From CAYPIE01 sp964410665 (lineage in GTDB: Bacteria; Planctomycetota; Planctomycetia; Gemmatales; Gemmataceae), in contig CAYPIE010000016.1 in NCBI GenBank assembly GCA_964410665.1, forward strand, positions 1-64,000: 64,000 bases of DNA. The letters run 5' to 3'. The position numbers and the translations under genes are program-made. Below the pieces are notes generated by a model. It was not told the DNA's origin, searched no databases, and saw nothing but the letters and a program-made list of their open reading frames with translations. Below, piece by piece: positions 36,014-45,398 of this stretch (positions are counted from its first letter, which is position 1; each line of letters begins with the position of its first letter).

Positions 36014-37741
36014 ATGACGCCACGCCGCTCGTGCGGGTCGCATTTCGGCTTCCTTGTGATCGGGCTGCTGGCCGGGTCGGGCGGATTATCCGCCCAGGAT
36101 CCTACCGCGTCGGCCCCGAAAGATGCCGTCAAGGCCTATGCGGCCGAACAGGCTCGCGCGGATCAGCAGACCCTCCGGCAGGCTGGTTTGGCCGATGTGG
36201 GGAACGTCTTGCTGACCTACTTTCGGCAACGCACGGTCTCCGATGACGATCGTCAAGTACTGCTTCGGTTAATCGATCAACTCGGCGCAGATTCCTTCGA
36301 TACGCGCGAAGCAGCCTCCGAAGCAATCGAGGCGTATGGACTAGCGGCCGTGGGTCTGTTGCGGCAAGCACAAACCAGCCCCGATGTTGAGGTCGTGCTC
36401 CGGGCGGAGCGAGGACTGCAGCACATCGAGAAAGTACCCTCCGCCACACTATCCGCCGCCGCGGCGCGGCGACTAGCCATCCATCAGCCCCAAGGCATGG
36501 CTAGCGTCTTGCTCGCCTATTTACCCGTCGCTGACGATGAACTAGTCGCCCAGGAGGTCCGCAAGGCGTTAGCGAGCGTGGCGGTGCGTGAGGGCCAAGC
36601 GAACCCGGACGTTGTGGCTGCCCTGAACGATCCCTTGGTCATGCGTCAGGCCGCCGCCGCCGAGGCCTTCACCCGCGCTGGTGTCAAAGATTTGTTGCCC
36701 CGGATTCGCCGCATGTTCCGTGATGCGCGCGACCTCGAGTTCCGCATCCAGGTCGGTCTTGCCTTCGTCACTGCGGCTAAGGACCGTGCCTTTGTGCCCG
36801 AATTGATTGATCTACTTGGACAAGCCAACGTCGAGCAGGCCTGGCCGATTGAGGATGTCCTGTGTCGCTTAGCCGGTGAAGAGGCTCCGGCCGTGAGCTT
36901 GGGCAGTGATGCAAGCAGCCGGCGTGCCTGCCGCGAAGCCTGGGACAATTGGTGGCAGGTCAAGGGGAAGGATGTCGATTTGGGCATCCTAGACTCGGCC
37001 CCCCGGATGCTTGGCTACACCGTGATCATGGAGATGGACAGGCGGAATGTCAACGGCCGTGTCTTCGAGCTGGGTCGGGATCGGAAAGTTCGCTGGGAGA
37101 TCGAGGGCCTGCGCATGCCGATGGATGCCGAGTTTCTACCCGGCAACAAGATGCTGATTGCGGAACACAGCCGCAGCCAGGTGACCGAACGGGATATGAA
37201 AGGCAAGATCCTCTGGCAGCACCGGATTAATTCTCCCGTTGCGATCCAACGCTTACGCAACGGCAACCTGATGCTCGCCGGCCGCGATCGGGTCCAAGTA
37301 TTCGATAGCAATAAACAGGAAGTCTTTACCTATAAACGGTCTCAGTATGACATCGTCGCTGCCCAGCAAACCCGCTCGGGTGAGACGATCTTTGTGACCA
37401 ATCGAGGGAATTGCCATCGGCTCAACCGAGACGGTCAACTCGGCAAATCCTTTTCGGTCGGTCCAGTCAATTACTATTCGGGCTTGCAGATCTTACCGAA
37501 CCAACACATCCTGGTAACCCGCCGAGATGGCATTGCCGAGTACGATCTGAAGACCAAAAAACAGGTCGGGGAAACCGTTCCGATTTCCAATCCGACCTCG
37601 GTGCAGAAGTTGCCCAATGGCCATTATCTGGTCACGACCATGAACCCGCCCAAGGTGGTCGAGTTGACCCGCACCGGCAAGGAAGTTTGGGTCTACACTT
37701 CGAAAAACGGTAACCGCCCCTGGAAAGCGTTTCGGCGTTAA
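36014..37741 (+). CDS. Secreted HEAT-repeat and beta-propeller protein
   Basis: 575 residues with a signal peptide (SHFGFLVIGLLAGSGGLSA, then QDPTAS). The first half (to about 310) is HEAT-like helical repeats, for example FDTREAASEAIEAYGLAAVG and RQAAAAEAFTRAG. The second half (about 325-575) is a beta-propeller with repeats such as GRVFELGRDRKVRWEIEGLR, MPMDAEFLPGNKMLIAEHSR and NGHYLVTTMNPPKVVELTRT. This resembles arylsulfotransferase or PQQ-like propellers. It is a planctomycete-style exported scaffold with no catalytic motif. GGAGAGAG precedes the ATG. Confidence 0.82.
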   Translation: MTPRRSCGSHFGFLVIGLLAGSGGLSAQDPTASAPKDAVKAYAAEQARADQQTLRQAGLADVGNVLLTYFRQRTVSDDDRQVLLRLIDQLGADSFDTREAASEAIEAYGLAAVGLLRQAQTSPDVEVVLRAERGLQHIEKVPSATLSAAAARRLAIHQPQGMASVLLAYLPVADDELVAQEVRKALASVAVREGQANPDVVAALNDPLVMRQAAAAEAFTRAGVKDLLPRIRRMFRDARDLEFRIQVGLAFVTAAKDRAFVPELIDLLGQANVEQAWPIEDVLCRLAGEEAPAVSLGSDASSRRACREAWDNWWQVKGKDVDLGILDSAPRMLGYTVIMEMDRRNVNGRVFELGRDRKVRWEIEGLRMPMDAEFLPGNKMLIAEHSRSQVTERDMKGKILWQHRINSPVAIQRLRNGNLMLAGRDRVQVFDSNKQEVFTYKRSQYDIVAAQQTRSGETIFVTNRGNCHRLNRDGQLGKSFSVGPVNYYSGLQILPNQHILVTRRDGIAEYDLKTKKQVGETVPISNPTSVQKLPNGHYLVTTMNPPKVVELTRTGKEVWVYTSKNGNRPWKAFRR

Positions 37742-37789
37742 GCGCTCGCGTCCCAAACTCTGGTGGAGTGTTCCGGGAAGGAAGCCTTC

Positions 37790-38818
37790 ATGCATTGGAA
37801 ATCCTACGCGGTGGGCAGCGTGGTCTTGCTCTTCTTGGTCGGAGGCGCCCTGATGCCGTTTTGGTGGTCTGAAGGAGCTCAACCGCAATCGGCTCCTGGG
37901 GATCCCCGCGCTGACCGTTTTGCTGCCGATCGTCTGCCACCCCCAAGCAAAGCCATCCCCTTCGATGGCCGACGGGCCATGCGTTATCTCCAGGCGTTGT
38001 GTAAGCTCGGCCCGCGCATCAGCGGCAGTCAGGGGATGAAACAACAGCAGGACCTGCTCGCCAAGCATTTTCGGGCCCATGGTGCTGAGGTCTCCTTCCA
38101 ACGGTTCCAGGCCCGCCAGCCCAGCCAGCCACGTTCGGTGAGCATGGCAAATCTGATCGCCTCCTGGTATCCCGAGCGGAAGCGTCGGATTATCTTGTGT
38201 GGGCATTATGATACCCGACCCATCGCTGACCAGGAGCCGGATCGTCGGGATTGGACCAAGCCGTTTCTCTCCGCCAACGATGGTACCTCTTCGGCCGCTT
38301 GGCTGATGGAGATGGCCCACCATATGAAGGATTTGCCGACTCAGGTCGGCGTCGATTTTGTGTTGTTCGATGGCGAAGAGTATGTGTTCACACCCAGCCT
38401 CGAGGCTGAAGTCGAAGGAGATCGCTACTTTCTAGGCTCAGAACACTTTGCCCGGCAGTATGGACAGCGGACTGACAAGCAGCAGATCTACATCGCGGCC
38501 ATCTTGCTCGATCTGTTTGCCGGCAAGGATGCGGTCTATCGATTGGAACAAAACTCCCTGTTTCTGGCCGGCGGTCTGACCAGCGATCTTTGGCGAATTG
38601 CCGCGGAACTCAAGATCCCCGCGTTTGTCTGGGAGCGTGGTTACGAGGTGTCGGATGACCACCTTGCCCTCAATCATGCCGGCATCCCGAGTGTCGATAT
38701 TATCGAGTTTCCCTATCGGCATTGGCATCGTCTGAGCGATCTCCCCGAGCACTGTAGCCCCAAGAGTATGGAGCAGGTCGCCCGGGTCATCACGGTTTGG
38801 CTGCAGCGGATTCAGTAA
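37790..38818 (+). CDS. M28 family metallopeptidase / glutaminyl-cyclase-like
   Basis: 342 residues with an N-terminal membrane anchor or signal (KSYAVGSVVLLFLVGGALMP). The M28 zinc ligands are visible: His and Asp in ILCGHYDTRP, Asp in SANDGTSSAAW, Glu in FDGEEYV, and a late His in YRHWHRLSDLPEHC. The order fits glutaminyl-peptide cyclotransferase-like and aminopeptidase members, so the reaction could be either. It acts outside the cytoplasm. AAGGAAG precedes the ATG. It is 49 bases after the HEAT/propeller gene and likely co-transcribed. Confidence 0.87.
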   Translation: MHWKSYAVGSVVLLFLVGGALMPFWWSEGAQPQSAPGDPRADRFAADRLPPPSKAIPFDGRRAMRYLQALCKLGPRISGSQGMKQQQDLLAKHFRAHGAEVSFQRFQARQPSQPRSVSMANLIASWYPERKRRIILCGHYDTRPIADQEPDRRDWTKPFLSANDGTSSAAWLMEMAHHMKDLPTQVGVDFVLFDGEEYVFTPSLEAEVEGDRYFLGSEHFARQYGQRTDKQQIYIAAILLDLFAGKDAVYRLEQNSLFLAGGLTSDLWRIAAELKIPAFVWERGYEVSDDHLALNHAGIPSVDIIEFPYRHWHRLSDLPEHCSPKSMEQVARVITVWLQRIQ

Positions 38819-38860
38819 CCGCCCTCCGCCCGATTGGGATCCATCAAGGAACCGGCTTCC

Positions 38861-39367
38861 ATGATCATGGCGTTACTCTTTGCCGTGCTGCTGTTTGGCC
38901 TCGGCATCTACTCGATCCGATCGCAAACAGCCCAATTGCGACAACTCAAAGCGGGGCCTCAGCTGGCCAGTGACGACCGATCCTATCTGAAACGCCGCGC
39001 CTACCGGCGGCTGGTCAATGCGCTGTTGCTGATGGTCCTGGCCGGCATGCTCGCCGGGACCTATCTGTCGGGCCTCGAAGAACGGATTAACGCCATTGCC
39101 GCGGACCAGAAGCAAGATGGGCTCACCCCAGAAGAAAAGCAAATCGCCTGGTTCTGGGGCTATTACTGGATGATTATTCTAATTCTGATCTTTCTGGTAG
39201 TGGCCAGCGCCATTGTCGACCTATGGGCCACCCGACGGTATGCTCATGCCCAGTTACGTCGCTTGCGCGAGGATCACCACGCCCTGCTCGACCGTGATCT
39301 CGCGCTGTATCGCCAGCAACGCAACGATCGCTTTCGCTATGGCCTGTCCAACGATGACGCAGACTAA
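38861..39367 (+). CDS. Two-TM hypothetical membrane protein
   Basis: 168 residues. It has a hydrophobic N-terminus (MIMALLFAVLLFGLGIYSI), a second membrane span (NALLLMVLAGMLAGTYL) and a third (YYWMIILILIFLVVASAIVD). It ends in a charged helical tail rich in Arg. AAGGA precedes the ATG. It follows the M28 gene by 42 bases and may be co-transcribed. No family recognised. Confidence 0.7.
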   Translation: MIMALLFAVLLFGLGIYSIRSQTAQLRQLKAGPQLASDDRSYLKRRAYRRLVNALLLMVLAGMLAGTYLSGLEERINAIAADQKQDGLTPEEKQIAWFWGYYWMIILILIFLVVASAIVDLWATRRYAHAQLRRLREDHHALLDRDLALYRQQRNDRFRYGLSNDDAD

Positions 39368-39373
39368 GGCGTA

Positions 39374-40225
39374 TCATTCAAGTCCGTTTGCTGCAAAGAA
39401 ATCCAAGATCGCCGCAGTGCCATTCACCTGGTCCGAAGCAGGTCCCCCGTAGCGTTCGGGTAGCCGCCCTAGCCCACCCGGCCAATGATGGCCGAGACCG
39501 GGAACCATCTGGGCGATCAGCTCCGCGGTATGCTCCGGAGGTCCGGGATAACGCCACTCCTCCAGCCCAGCGACACCGAGCTGACGCCGAGCAGGTAGGC
39601 CCCGACCCAGGCCCAACGCCCAACGATCAAGCACCTCGGCCACTGGGGGCTTGATCAAACGATCCCGCCAGGGTGTCCTGACCAACCCACCGGCCAAAGG
39701 CACCAAGGGATCTTCCCGTCCGATGAGATAGAAGGTTGGCACGGGACGCGCGAGTTGTAGCTCGGTCAGCCAGCAGTGCCCTGCGACTGGAGCCACCCCC
39801 CGGACCGACGAAGCGGCTTCGGCGACAAAACGAAAGGCCATGCCCGCCCCATTAGAAAAGCCCGTCACATAGACCCGTTCCAGGTTAACATGGCTATGTC
39901 GCGGTAAGTCGGCGAGGACTGCCTGCAAAAAAGCCACATCATCGGGCAGGTCATGCTGCTCAGCCCGAGGCGAGGCGTCATTCCACATGAGCGGATTGGT
40001 GAGAAATCGGGGCGATTTGTGTAGCTGCGGCGGGGTGCCCTCGGGGTAGACCAGCAAAAAACCCCGCGCCAGCCCCGCTGCACTCAATTGGGTTTCTTGT
40101 TCCATCCATGCCGCGGTCGCGCCCGCCCCGTGTAAGACCAGGACCACCGGATGCGGTCCGCGTCGTGGAGGCTGGCGAAGGAGATAAGTGCGTGGGCGAC
40201 CATCGACCTCAAGGGAAATAAACAT
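39374..40225 (-). CDS. PHB-depolymerase-family esterase (alpha/beta hydrolase)
   Basis: 283 residues. Typical signatures are VVLVLHGAGATAAWM (oxyanion strand), VTGFSNGAGMAFRF (nucleophile Ser in GFSNG) and LGHHWPGG (catalytic His), as in LpqC/PHB depolymerase-like esterases. The end is near VNGTAAILDFFAANG. No signal peptide is obvious. It follows icd on the same strand after 16 bases of extreme AT sequence (40226-40241) that gives no ribosome binding site. Its translation start is therefore unusual or leaderless. Confidence 0.87.
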   Translation of the reverse strand: MFISLEVDGRPRTYLLRQPPRRGPHPVVLVLHGAGATAAWMEQETQLSAAGLARGFLLVYPEGTPPQLHKSPRFLTNPLMWNDASPRAEQHDLPDDVAFLQAVLADLPRHSHVNLERVYVTGFSNGAGMAFRFVAEAASSVRGVAPVAGHCWLTELQLARPVPTFYLIGREDPLVPLAGGLVRTPWRDRLIKPPVAEVLDRWALGLGRGLPARRQLGVAGLEEWRYPGPPEHTAELIAQMVPGLGHHWPGGLGRLPERYGGPASDQVNGTAAILDFFAANGLE

Positions 40226-40241
40226 AAAAAAAATTTATAAT

Positions 40242-41639
40242 TTAACTTGCCTGCACATGATGAATGATCCGCTCGGCAAACGCCGCGCTGGACACCCCGG
40301 CTTCGGCACCATAACCAGGGAATTGCCGGGCGATGTCATAGGTGACATAGAGCTTGCCGCCGGGTCCATGGCGGGCAATGCGATCGCTCTCGGCAAAGGT
40401 CGCCTCGACGCCCCGATAGACCAACTTTGCCGCCTCATCCCAGCCCAAGAACTCTAACAACATGGCCCCGGAAAGTAGTACCGCTCCGGGATTGGCTCGG
40501 TTCTGTCCTGTGTACTTGGGCGCGGTCCCATGGGTCGCCTCAAACATGGCCGCCCGGTCGCCAATGTTCGCTCCGGCAGCAAGACCAATCCCCCCGGTCA
40601 GAGCTGCCACTGCATCGGAAAGATAATCGCCATTGAGGTTCATGGTCGCGATAACGGAATATTCATCGGGTCGCAGTTGAATCTGCTGAAACATGCTATC
40701 TGCAATGCGATCGTTGATAAGAATTCGCCCAGCCCGATCACCCGGTTTGCCGCCGTTGCGGAGTTTACTGTGGGCCGGATCCCACAGTTCATCTTCGGTA
40801 ATGATCTGGTCACGAAATGCTTCGCGGGCCAGCTCGTAGCCCCAGTCCTTGAATGCTCCCTCCGTGAATTTCATGATGTTGCCCTTGTGCACCAGGGTGA
40901 CACTGGGCAACTGCTTGGCGATGGCATACTCGATGGCCATGCGAATCAACCGCTTGGAGCCTTCGGGACTAATCGGTTTGATACCGATCCCCGACGACGG
41001 TAGGACGGCAAAGCCGAGCCGCTTGAGCAGTTCGATCACTTGGTGGGCGGCATCGCTGCCCGCTTTGAGATCGATGCCACAGTACACATCCTCCGTGTTC
41101 TCGCGGAAGATGACCATATCGACCTTATCCGCCCGCTTGTTGGGGGCTTCGACCCCTTGGAAGTAGCGAACCGGCCGCACACAGGCATAGAGGTCAAACT
41201 TCATCCGCAGATACACATTGATGCTGCGGAAGCCACCACCGATGGGAGTGGTTAACGGGCCCTTGAGACCGACGCGATAGTATTCAAACGCTTTGAGGGT
41301 ATCATCGGGAAGATAAAGTTGGCGTTGTTGCTCCTCGCTGAGCATGCCAACCTGCTCATCCTGGACCGCGGGGTTATACAGGGCCCGGGCCACATCACCG
41401 GCATGAATGTCAAACCAGTGGATCCGCTTACTTCCCCCATAGGCCTTGGCCACCGCCGCATCAAGTACCTTGACCGCACAGGTGGTAATGCCCGGGACAT
41501 CCCCCACATCCTGGCCGATGCCATCGCCACGGAGCAGACACACAATTGGGTCATTGGGAATCTGCCACTGGCCGTTCTCCTGGGTAATCCGAGTGCCCTG
41601 GGTCGGCGCGGCGAGCTGATCAAAAGTCGGAGTGGTCAT
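40242..41639 (-). CDS. icd: Isocitrate dehydrogenase (TCA cycle)
   Basis: 465 residues, prokaryotic NADP-dependent type. It catalyses oxidative decarboxylation of isocitrate to 2-oxoglutarate. Signatures are LLRGDGIGQDVGDVPGITT, the substrate loop GGGFRSINVYLRMKFDLYAC (with the Ser equivalent to the E. coli phosphorylation site) and FRENTEDVYCGI. The cofactor region has ATHGTAPKYTGQNRANPGAV. The length exceeds E. coli Icd (416) because of an N-terminal extension and a C-terminal tail. No IDH kinase/phosphatase (aceK) is visible nearby. Cofactor specificity is inferred. Confidence 0.93.
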   Translation of the reverse strand: MTTPTFDQLAAPTQGTRITQENGQWQIPNDPIVCLLRGDGIGQDVGDVPGITTCAVKVLDAAVAKAYGGSKRIHWFDIHAGDVARALYNPAVQDEQVGMLSEEQQRQLYLPDDTLKAFEYYRVGLKGPLTTPIGGGFRSINVYLRMKFDLYACVRPVRYFQGVEAPNKRADKVDMVIFRENTEDVYCGIDLKAGSDAAHQVIELLKRLGFAVLPSSGIGIKPISPEGSKRLIRMAIEYAIAKQLPSVTLVHKGNIMKFTEGAFKDWGYELAREAFRDQIITEDELWDPAHSKLRNGGKPGDRAGRILINDRIADSMFQQIQLRPDEYSVIATMNLNGDYLSDAVAALTGGIGLAAGANIGDRAAMFEATHGTAPKYTGQNRANPGAVLLSGAMLLEFLGWDEAAKLVYRGVEATFAESDRIARHGPGGKLYVTYDIARQFPGYGAEAGVSSAAFAERIIHHVQAS

Positions 41640-41896
41640 GGCAGGAGTCTCGGCTGGCGAAATCGGTACGAAGACTTCAATAGGGAATCAAGATAGGAGA
41701 TCCTGGCAGCATTGCCTAGCATTCCTGGCCTTCTGCAGGCCAGGAGGTGGGGGGAGCAGCCCTGAAAGTCCTACTCAAACCAATAAAATCACTTTTTGCC
41801 TCAATCATTGCTTGTTTACGGAACTTTTCCATTTACAGTTTATCAAAATCCCCAGACGCTACTCAGGTGCCGGCCCCCGATCCCCGAGACCCTGTT

Positions 41897-44614
41897 ATGG
41901 CCAGCCTGCTGCGGAAGTGGATGATTCTGGTAACCATCAGTAGCAGCATGCTCTATCTGAGCATACGCATCGCGACCACCTTCTCCGCAGATCAGCCCAA
42001 TCGACCGCTTGCTGCCTGCCTGTTACTCGGTGCAGAGGCTTACTTCGTACTGCGACTGGGCCTGTATCTGCTTCAGGCCTGGGATCCCTGGGAACCCGAA
42101 CCAGCGCCCATCTGGTACGGCCGCAGCGTCGATGTGCTGATCCTAAGCCACCACGAGGATCTGGCCCAGTTACGATGCAGCTTTGAGGCCTGTGCTCGCT
42201 TACACTATCCGCATCGGACCTATGTGCTGGACCAGGAATCGCGACCCGAAGTCCGCCAGTTGGCAGCCGAGCTCGGGGTGGTGTATCTCGCCCAAGCAAC
42301 CTCCGCGTCCACAACCGCCTCCTCGCTCAATGATGCGCTGGCATGGAGCGATGGCGAGTTCGTCATCGTGTTGGACGCCACACAAGTCCCGAGCCCCCAT
42401 TTCATCACCCAGCTGGTCGGGTATTTTCGTGATGAGCGGTTGGCCTTTGTGCAAACCCCTTCGGCGATTTGGAATTTTGACGCCTTTTCGGTCTGTTTGG
42501 ATCGCGGTCGTGGCCGGGTCTGGGAAGAACAGGGACTCAACGATCAAGTTGTACAACCGGGTCGCAATCGCTGGAATGCCGCCCAGTATACTGGCAGCGG
42601 TGCCATGTTTCGTCGCACTGCCCTGGAGAGTATCGATGGTTTCGCCGAGAAGGCGTTGGCTGGGGAGCTGCACACCAGCCTACGTCTGCACGCTCAAGGG
42701 TGGCATTCGTTCGCCTTCAGCAAGCCTCTCAGCATCCGCCAGGCCCCGGCAAACTTGACCGACTATCTGACCCACACTCACCATCGGCTACGCACCCGGC
42801 TCGGGTTGCTTGCCGATGCCTCCCTGCTCACCCTGCTACGCCTGCGCAGTGCCCAACAAGCCTGTTATATCGCTAGCCTGTTCGAGGGGATCAGCGGCCC
42901 GTTCTGCCTCGCCCTGTATCTGAGTCCGATCCTGATGCTATTTGGGGCAAGCGGGGCGGATGGTCTCCTTTCTGGAGGGCTGGTTGCCTTATTGGCAGGG
43001 TGTCTGGCACTGGTGTTGTTTGGAGTCAAACAGACCGGTTCCCAGCAGATCTCTGTGTTCCATCACGAACAATTCGCTCTGATCACCTTACCTACCCAGC
43101 TCAGGGCGTTGCTCTGCCGCTTACTCCGGCGACGCATGCCGAAGGTTGCCACCCCCGGACGGGCGGAGCTGGCAATCCTCCAGGGGCTGGGTCTCCAGAT
43201 CGCTCTGGGCGTGATTGCCCTCTTGGCCATGGTCTGGGCTTGGGCCCGAGTGGTGGTGGGTGGGACACCGGTGGTACAGCCGATCCTCCCCTCCCTGGCC
43301 GTCCTCGTCTATGGAGTGCTACTGGGCAATGCCATCCGCCGGGCCAGTCTACCGCGTGAGCGCCGCCAAGCCATCCGCTACCCCGTTAGCCTTCCGGTAG
43401 AGTATCTCGATGCCGAGCGGGGTGACGGTTGCCGCTATGGAGTCAGCCTGGATTTGAACACCCAGGGGCTCAGTTTGTTGACCTACGAGCCGATCCCCCC
43501 GGGGCAGTTCCTGTATCTGACGCTACGCGGATTTGGCCAGAGCCAGTCGCTGTTCGGGCAGGTGCGGCAAGTGACTCCCCACGAACCCGGGCCCGGGCGA
43601 CCGCAGAGCTTTCGGCATGGCGTGGTCCTCATTCACCCCGAGCCACGCCAGATCGACTTCATCAACCGGATTTGTTTAGAACAGGGTGTCCCGCATGCTT
43701 GGTATCGCTTCTTGCGTGACGCCCGAGGAACGCTCGCCAAAAGCCTAGCTGCCTGGTTGCACCGCGGCAAGCCCCAGCATCGCGGCGTTCCTCGGCACCA
43801 TATTCGCTTGCCAGTAATCTTAGAGCCAGATACCCCCGAGCCGACCTTTACCCTGAGCGAAGATCTCAGTCGGCATGCGGTGTCGGTGTTGACCGAAGTC
43901 CCGCTGCCTCTGGGTACGGTGTTGGGCTATCGTCTGCTCACCCCCTTAGGCCCTCTGGCCGGTCGTGCCGAAGTGATTCGATCCGAATCGGTCGTCTTAG
44001 CTGGGCAGAGCTACTACCGCTGCGTTCTGTGGTACCATGCGTTTACTCGAGGGGATCGAACCAACCTGTATTCGCTGGTAGCCCCACCACCACGGCCGAA
44101 CCCTCCTGCAGTGTCGCCTGATACCCGACCTGCACTCCCGCCACCCGGTTGGCTGCGACGCGGTATCTTGCTGCTGATCCCCTTGCTAATGCTCGAAGGC
44201 GTGCTTTTTTACGCGGTCTACTCGCCACTGGAGTCTTCCAGACATCTCAGCGACAAACGCACCGCTGCTGAGCTCTCGGCAGGCCCGGATCGCCCAGCAA
44301 GGGTGGTCGAACAAGCCGCCCAGCAATCCAGGGATCCACGGACTTCCTCCCTGTCTCTGGGGCAACAGCTCCACGCCAAGGCAGCCCTGGAGACCTGGCT
44401 CCGTGTCAAAATCCAGCCGTGGCATCCCCAGCCTGGACGGGCAATACCTGTGGACCACCAGGCAACTGTATTCACCACGCCACGCTTAGATCCGCTGCGG
44501 CCACCGCATGGGTCCAGTGATCACCATTCCCCGCGGATAGACGTCGGCCGAGCTACGAATTTGACGCAGGACACCGCCACCGCAACAACTGCAGTGGCGG
44601 CCGAGGGTCAATGA
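41897..44614 (+). CDS. BcsA-like membrane protein with degenerate GT2 motifs and tandem PilZ domains
   Basis: 905 residues. Transmembrane helices flank a GT2 fold homologous to cellulose synthase (SVDVLILSHHEDLAQLRCSF), but the catalytic motifs are altered. DDG is DQE (112-114), DADH is DATQ (160-163), TED is AGE (255-257), and the Q-x-x-R-W site reads HHRLRTR. A first PilZ domain has RRQAIRYPVSLPVEY and LDLNTQGLSL. A second follows with RHHIRLPVILEP and EDLSRHAVSV. A membrane helix and a low-complexity tail end the protein. It probably binds c-di-GMP without making polymer. The start is taken at ATG 41897; an upstream GTG is possible but lies in AT-rich promoter-like DNA. Confidence 0.8.
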   Translation: MASLLRKWMILVTISSSMLYLSIRIATTFSADQPNRPLAACLLLGAEAYFVLRLGLYLLQAWDPWEPEPAPIWYGRSVDVLILSHHEDLAQLRCSFEACARLHYPHRTYVLDQESRPEVRQLAAELGVVYLAQATSASTTASSLNDALAWSDGEFVIVLDATQVPSPHFITQLVGYFRDERLAFVQTPSAIWNFDAFSVCLDRGRGRVWEEQGLNDQVVQPGRNRWNAAQYTGSGAMFRRTALESIDGFAEKALAGELHTSLRLHAQGWHSFAFSKPLSIRQAPANLTDYLTHTHHRLRTRLGLLADASLLTLLRLRSAQQACYIASLFEGISGPFCLALYLSPILMLFGASGADGLLSGGLVALLAGCLALVLFGVKQTGSQQISVFHHEQFALITLPTQLRALLCRLLRRRMPKVATPGRAELAILQGLGLQIALGVIALLAMVWAWARVVVGGTPVVQPILPSLAVLVYGVLLGNAIRRASLPRERRQAIRYPVSLPVEYLDAERGDGCRYGVSLDLNTQGLSLLTYEPIPPGQFLYLTLRGFGQSQSLFGQVRQVTPHEPGPGRPQSFRHGVVLIHPEPRQIDFINRICLEQGVPHAWYRFLRDARGTLAKSLAAWLHRGKPQHRGVPRHHIRLPVILEPDTPEPTFTLSEDLSRHAVSVLTEVPLPLGTVLGYRLLTPLGPLAGRAEVIRSESVVLAGQSYYRCVLWYHAFTRGDRTNLYSLVAPPPRPNPPAVSPDTRPALPPPGWLRRGILLLIPLLMLEGVLFYAVYSPLESSRHLSDKRTAAELSAGPDRPARVVEQAAQQSRDPRTSSLSLGQQLHAKAALETWLRVKIQPWHPQPGRAIPVDHQATVFTTPRLDPLRPPHGSSDHHSPRIDVGRATNLTQDTATATTAVAAEGQ

Positions 44615-44676
44615 ACGGAAATGGACAGCCTGCCTCAGATGGTTGGCCCGGTCCATGTCGACCAATCATCCAACGC

Positions 44677-45276
44677 TTACTCGTCAATGGCAGTAAATTG
44701 GATGTTTCGGTAGGTGACTTCCATGGGGGGACCGGCATGAAGCTGCCAGGCGATCATGCCCGAATCAGGCATTTTCGCAAAGGTCCCCTCCACCATCACG
44801 GTGCCATTGAGCGTGATTTTGACCTGCTTGCCCACGCAACGAATCGCATAATCATTGAAGTCCTTCGGCTTGAGGGCTTGCTTGACCCGATCAGGCGGAG
44901 CCGCTTGCATCATACCACCGAAGCGTTCGCCATACAGACTGCCCCAAAATTGTTGACCAATATCACACTGCGGTCCTTTGATAATAAACCCTGGCAGATC
45001 TTCCCGACGGCTGCGGATCTGTACCCCGCTGTTGCCGCTTCCACCCTTGAGCCGGACCTGGAAGCGAAGTTCGAAATCTCGATAGGCGGTTTTGCTACAC
45101 AGAAAGGTGTTTTTCGTGATGCCCTTGGCGCCGGTGTTACCGATGATGGTATTACCCTGAATGGCCCAGAGCGTCTTTTCCCCTTCCCAGTTGGCCGGGT
45201 CGAGGAATTTTTCCTCGGCGAGACTGAGGCTGACCAGCCCCAACCAGCCTAGCCCCGCCAGTACCATACTCCGCAT
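44677..45276 (-). CDS. Secreted DUF1080 (3-keto-disaccharide hydrolase family) protein
   Basis: 199 residues with a short signal sequence (MVLAGLGWLGLVSLSLA). The DUF1080 concanavalin-like fold is clear: LWAIQGNTIIGNTG, FELRFQVRLKGGSGNSGVQI, GSLYGERFGGM, DFNDYAIRCVGKQVKITLNG, and the final GMIAWQLHAGPPMEVTYRNI. These are the commonest family hallmarks. DUF1080 proteins are very abundant in planctomycetes and act on glycans, sometimes as 3-keto-glycoside hydrolases. AGGAG precedes the ATG. Confidence 0.92.
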   Translation of the reverse strand: MRSMVLAGLGWLGLVSLSLAEEKFLDPANWEGEKTLWAIQGNTIIGNTGAKGITKNTFLCSKTAYRDFELRFQVRLKGGSGNSGVQIRSRREDLPGFIIKGPQCDIGQQFWGSLYGERFGGMMQAAPPDRVKQALKPKDFNDYAIRCVGKQVKITLNGTVMVEGTFAKMPDSGMIAWQLHAGPPMEVTYRNIQFTAIDE

Positions 45277-45398
45277 GGGATACTCCTGTAGGTGTCCAAG
45301 CAATTCCCCGGCCAGATGCACACGACTGGCCTGGCGGGCAATGTACCCCACCCACTGGAACTCCTGCAAGCATGCAGATGATCGGCCGCGATGCTCTG

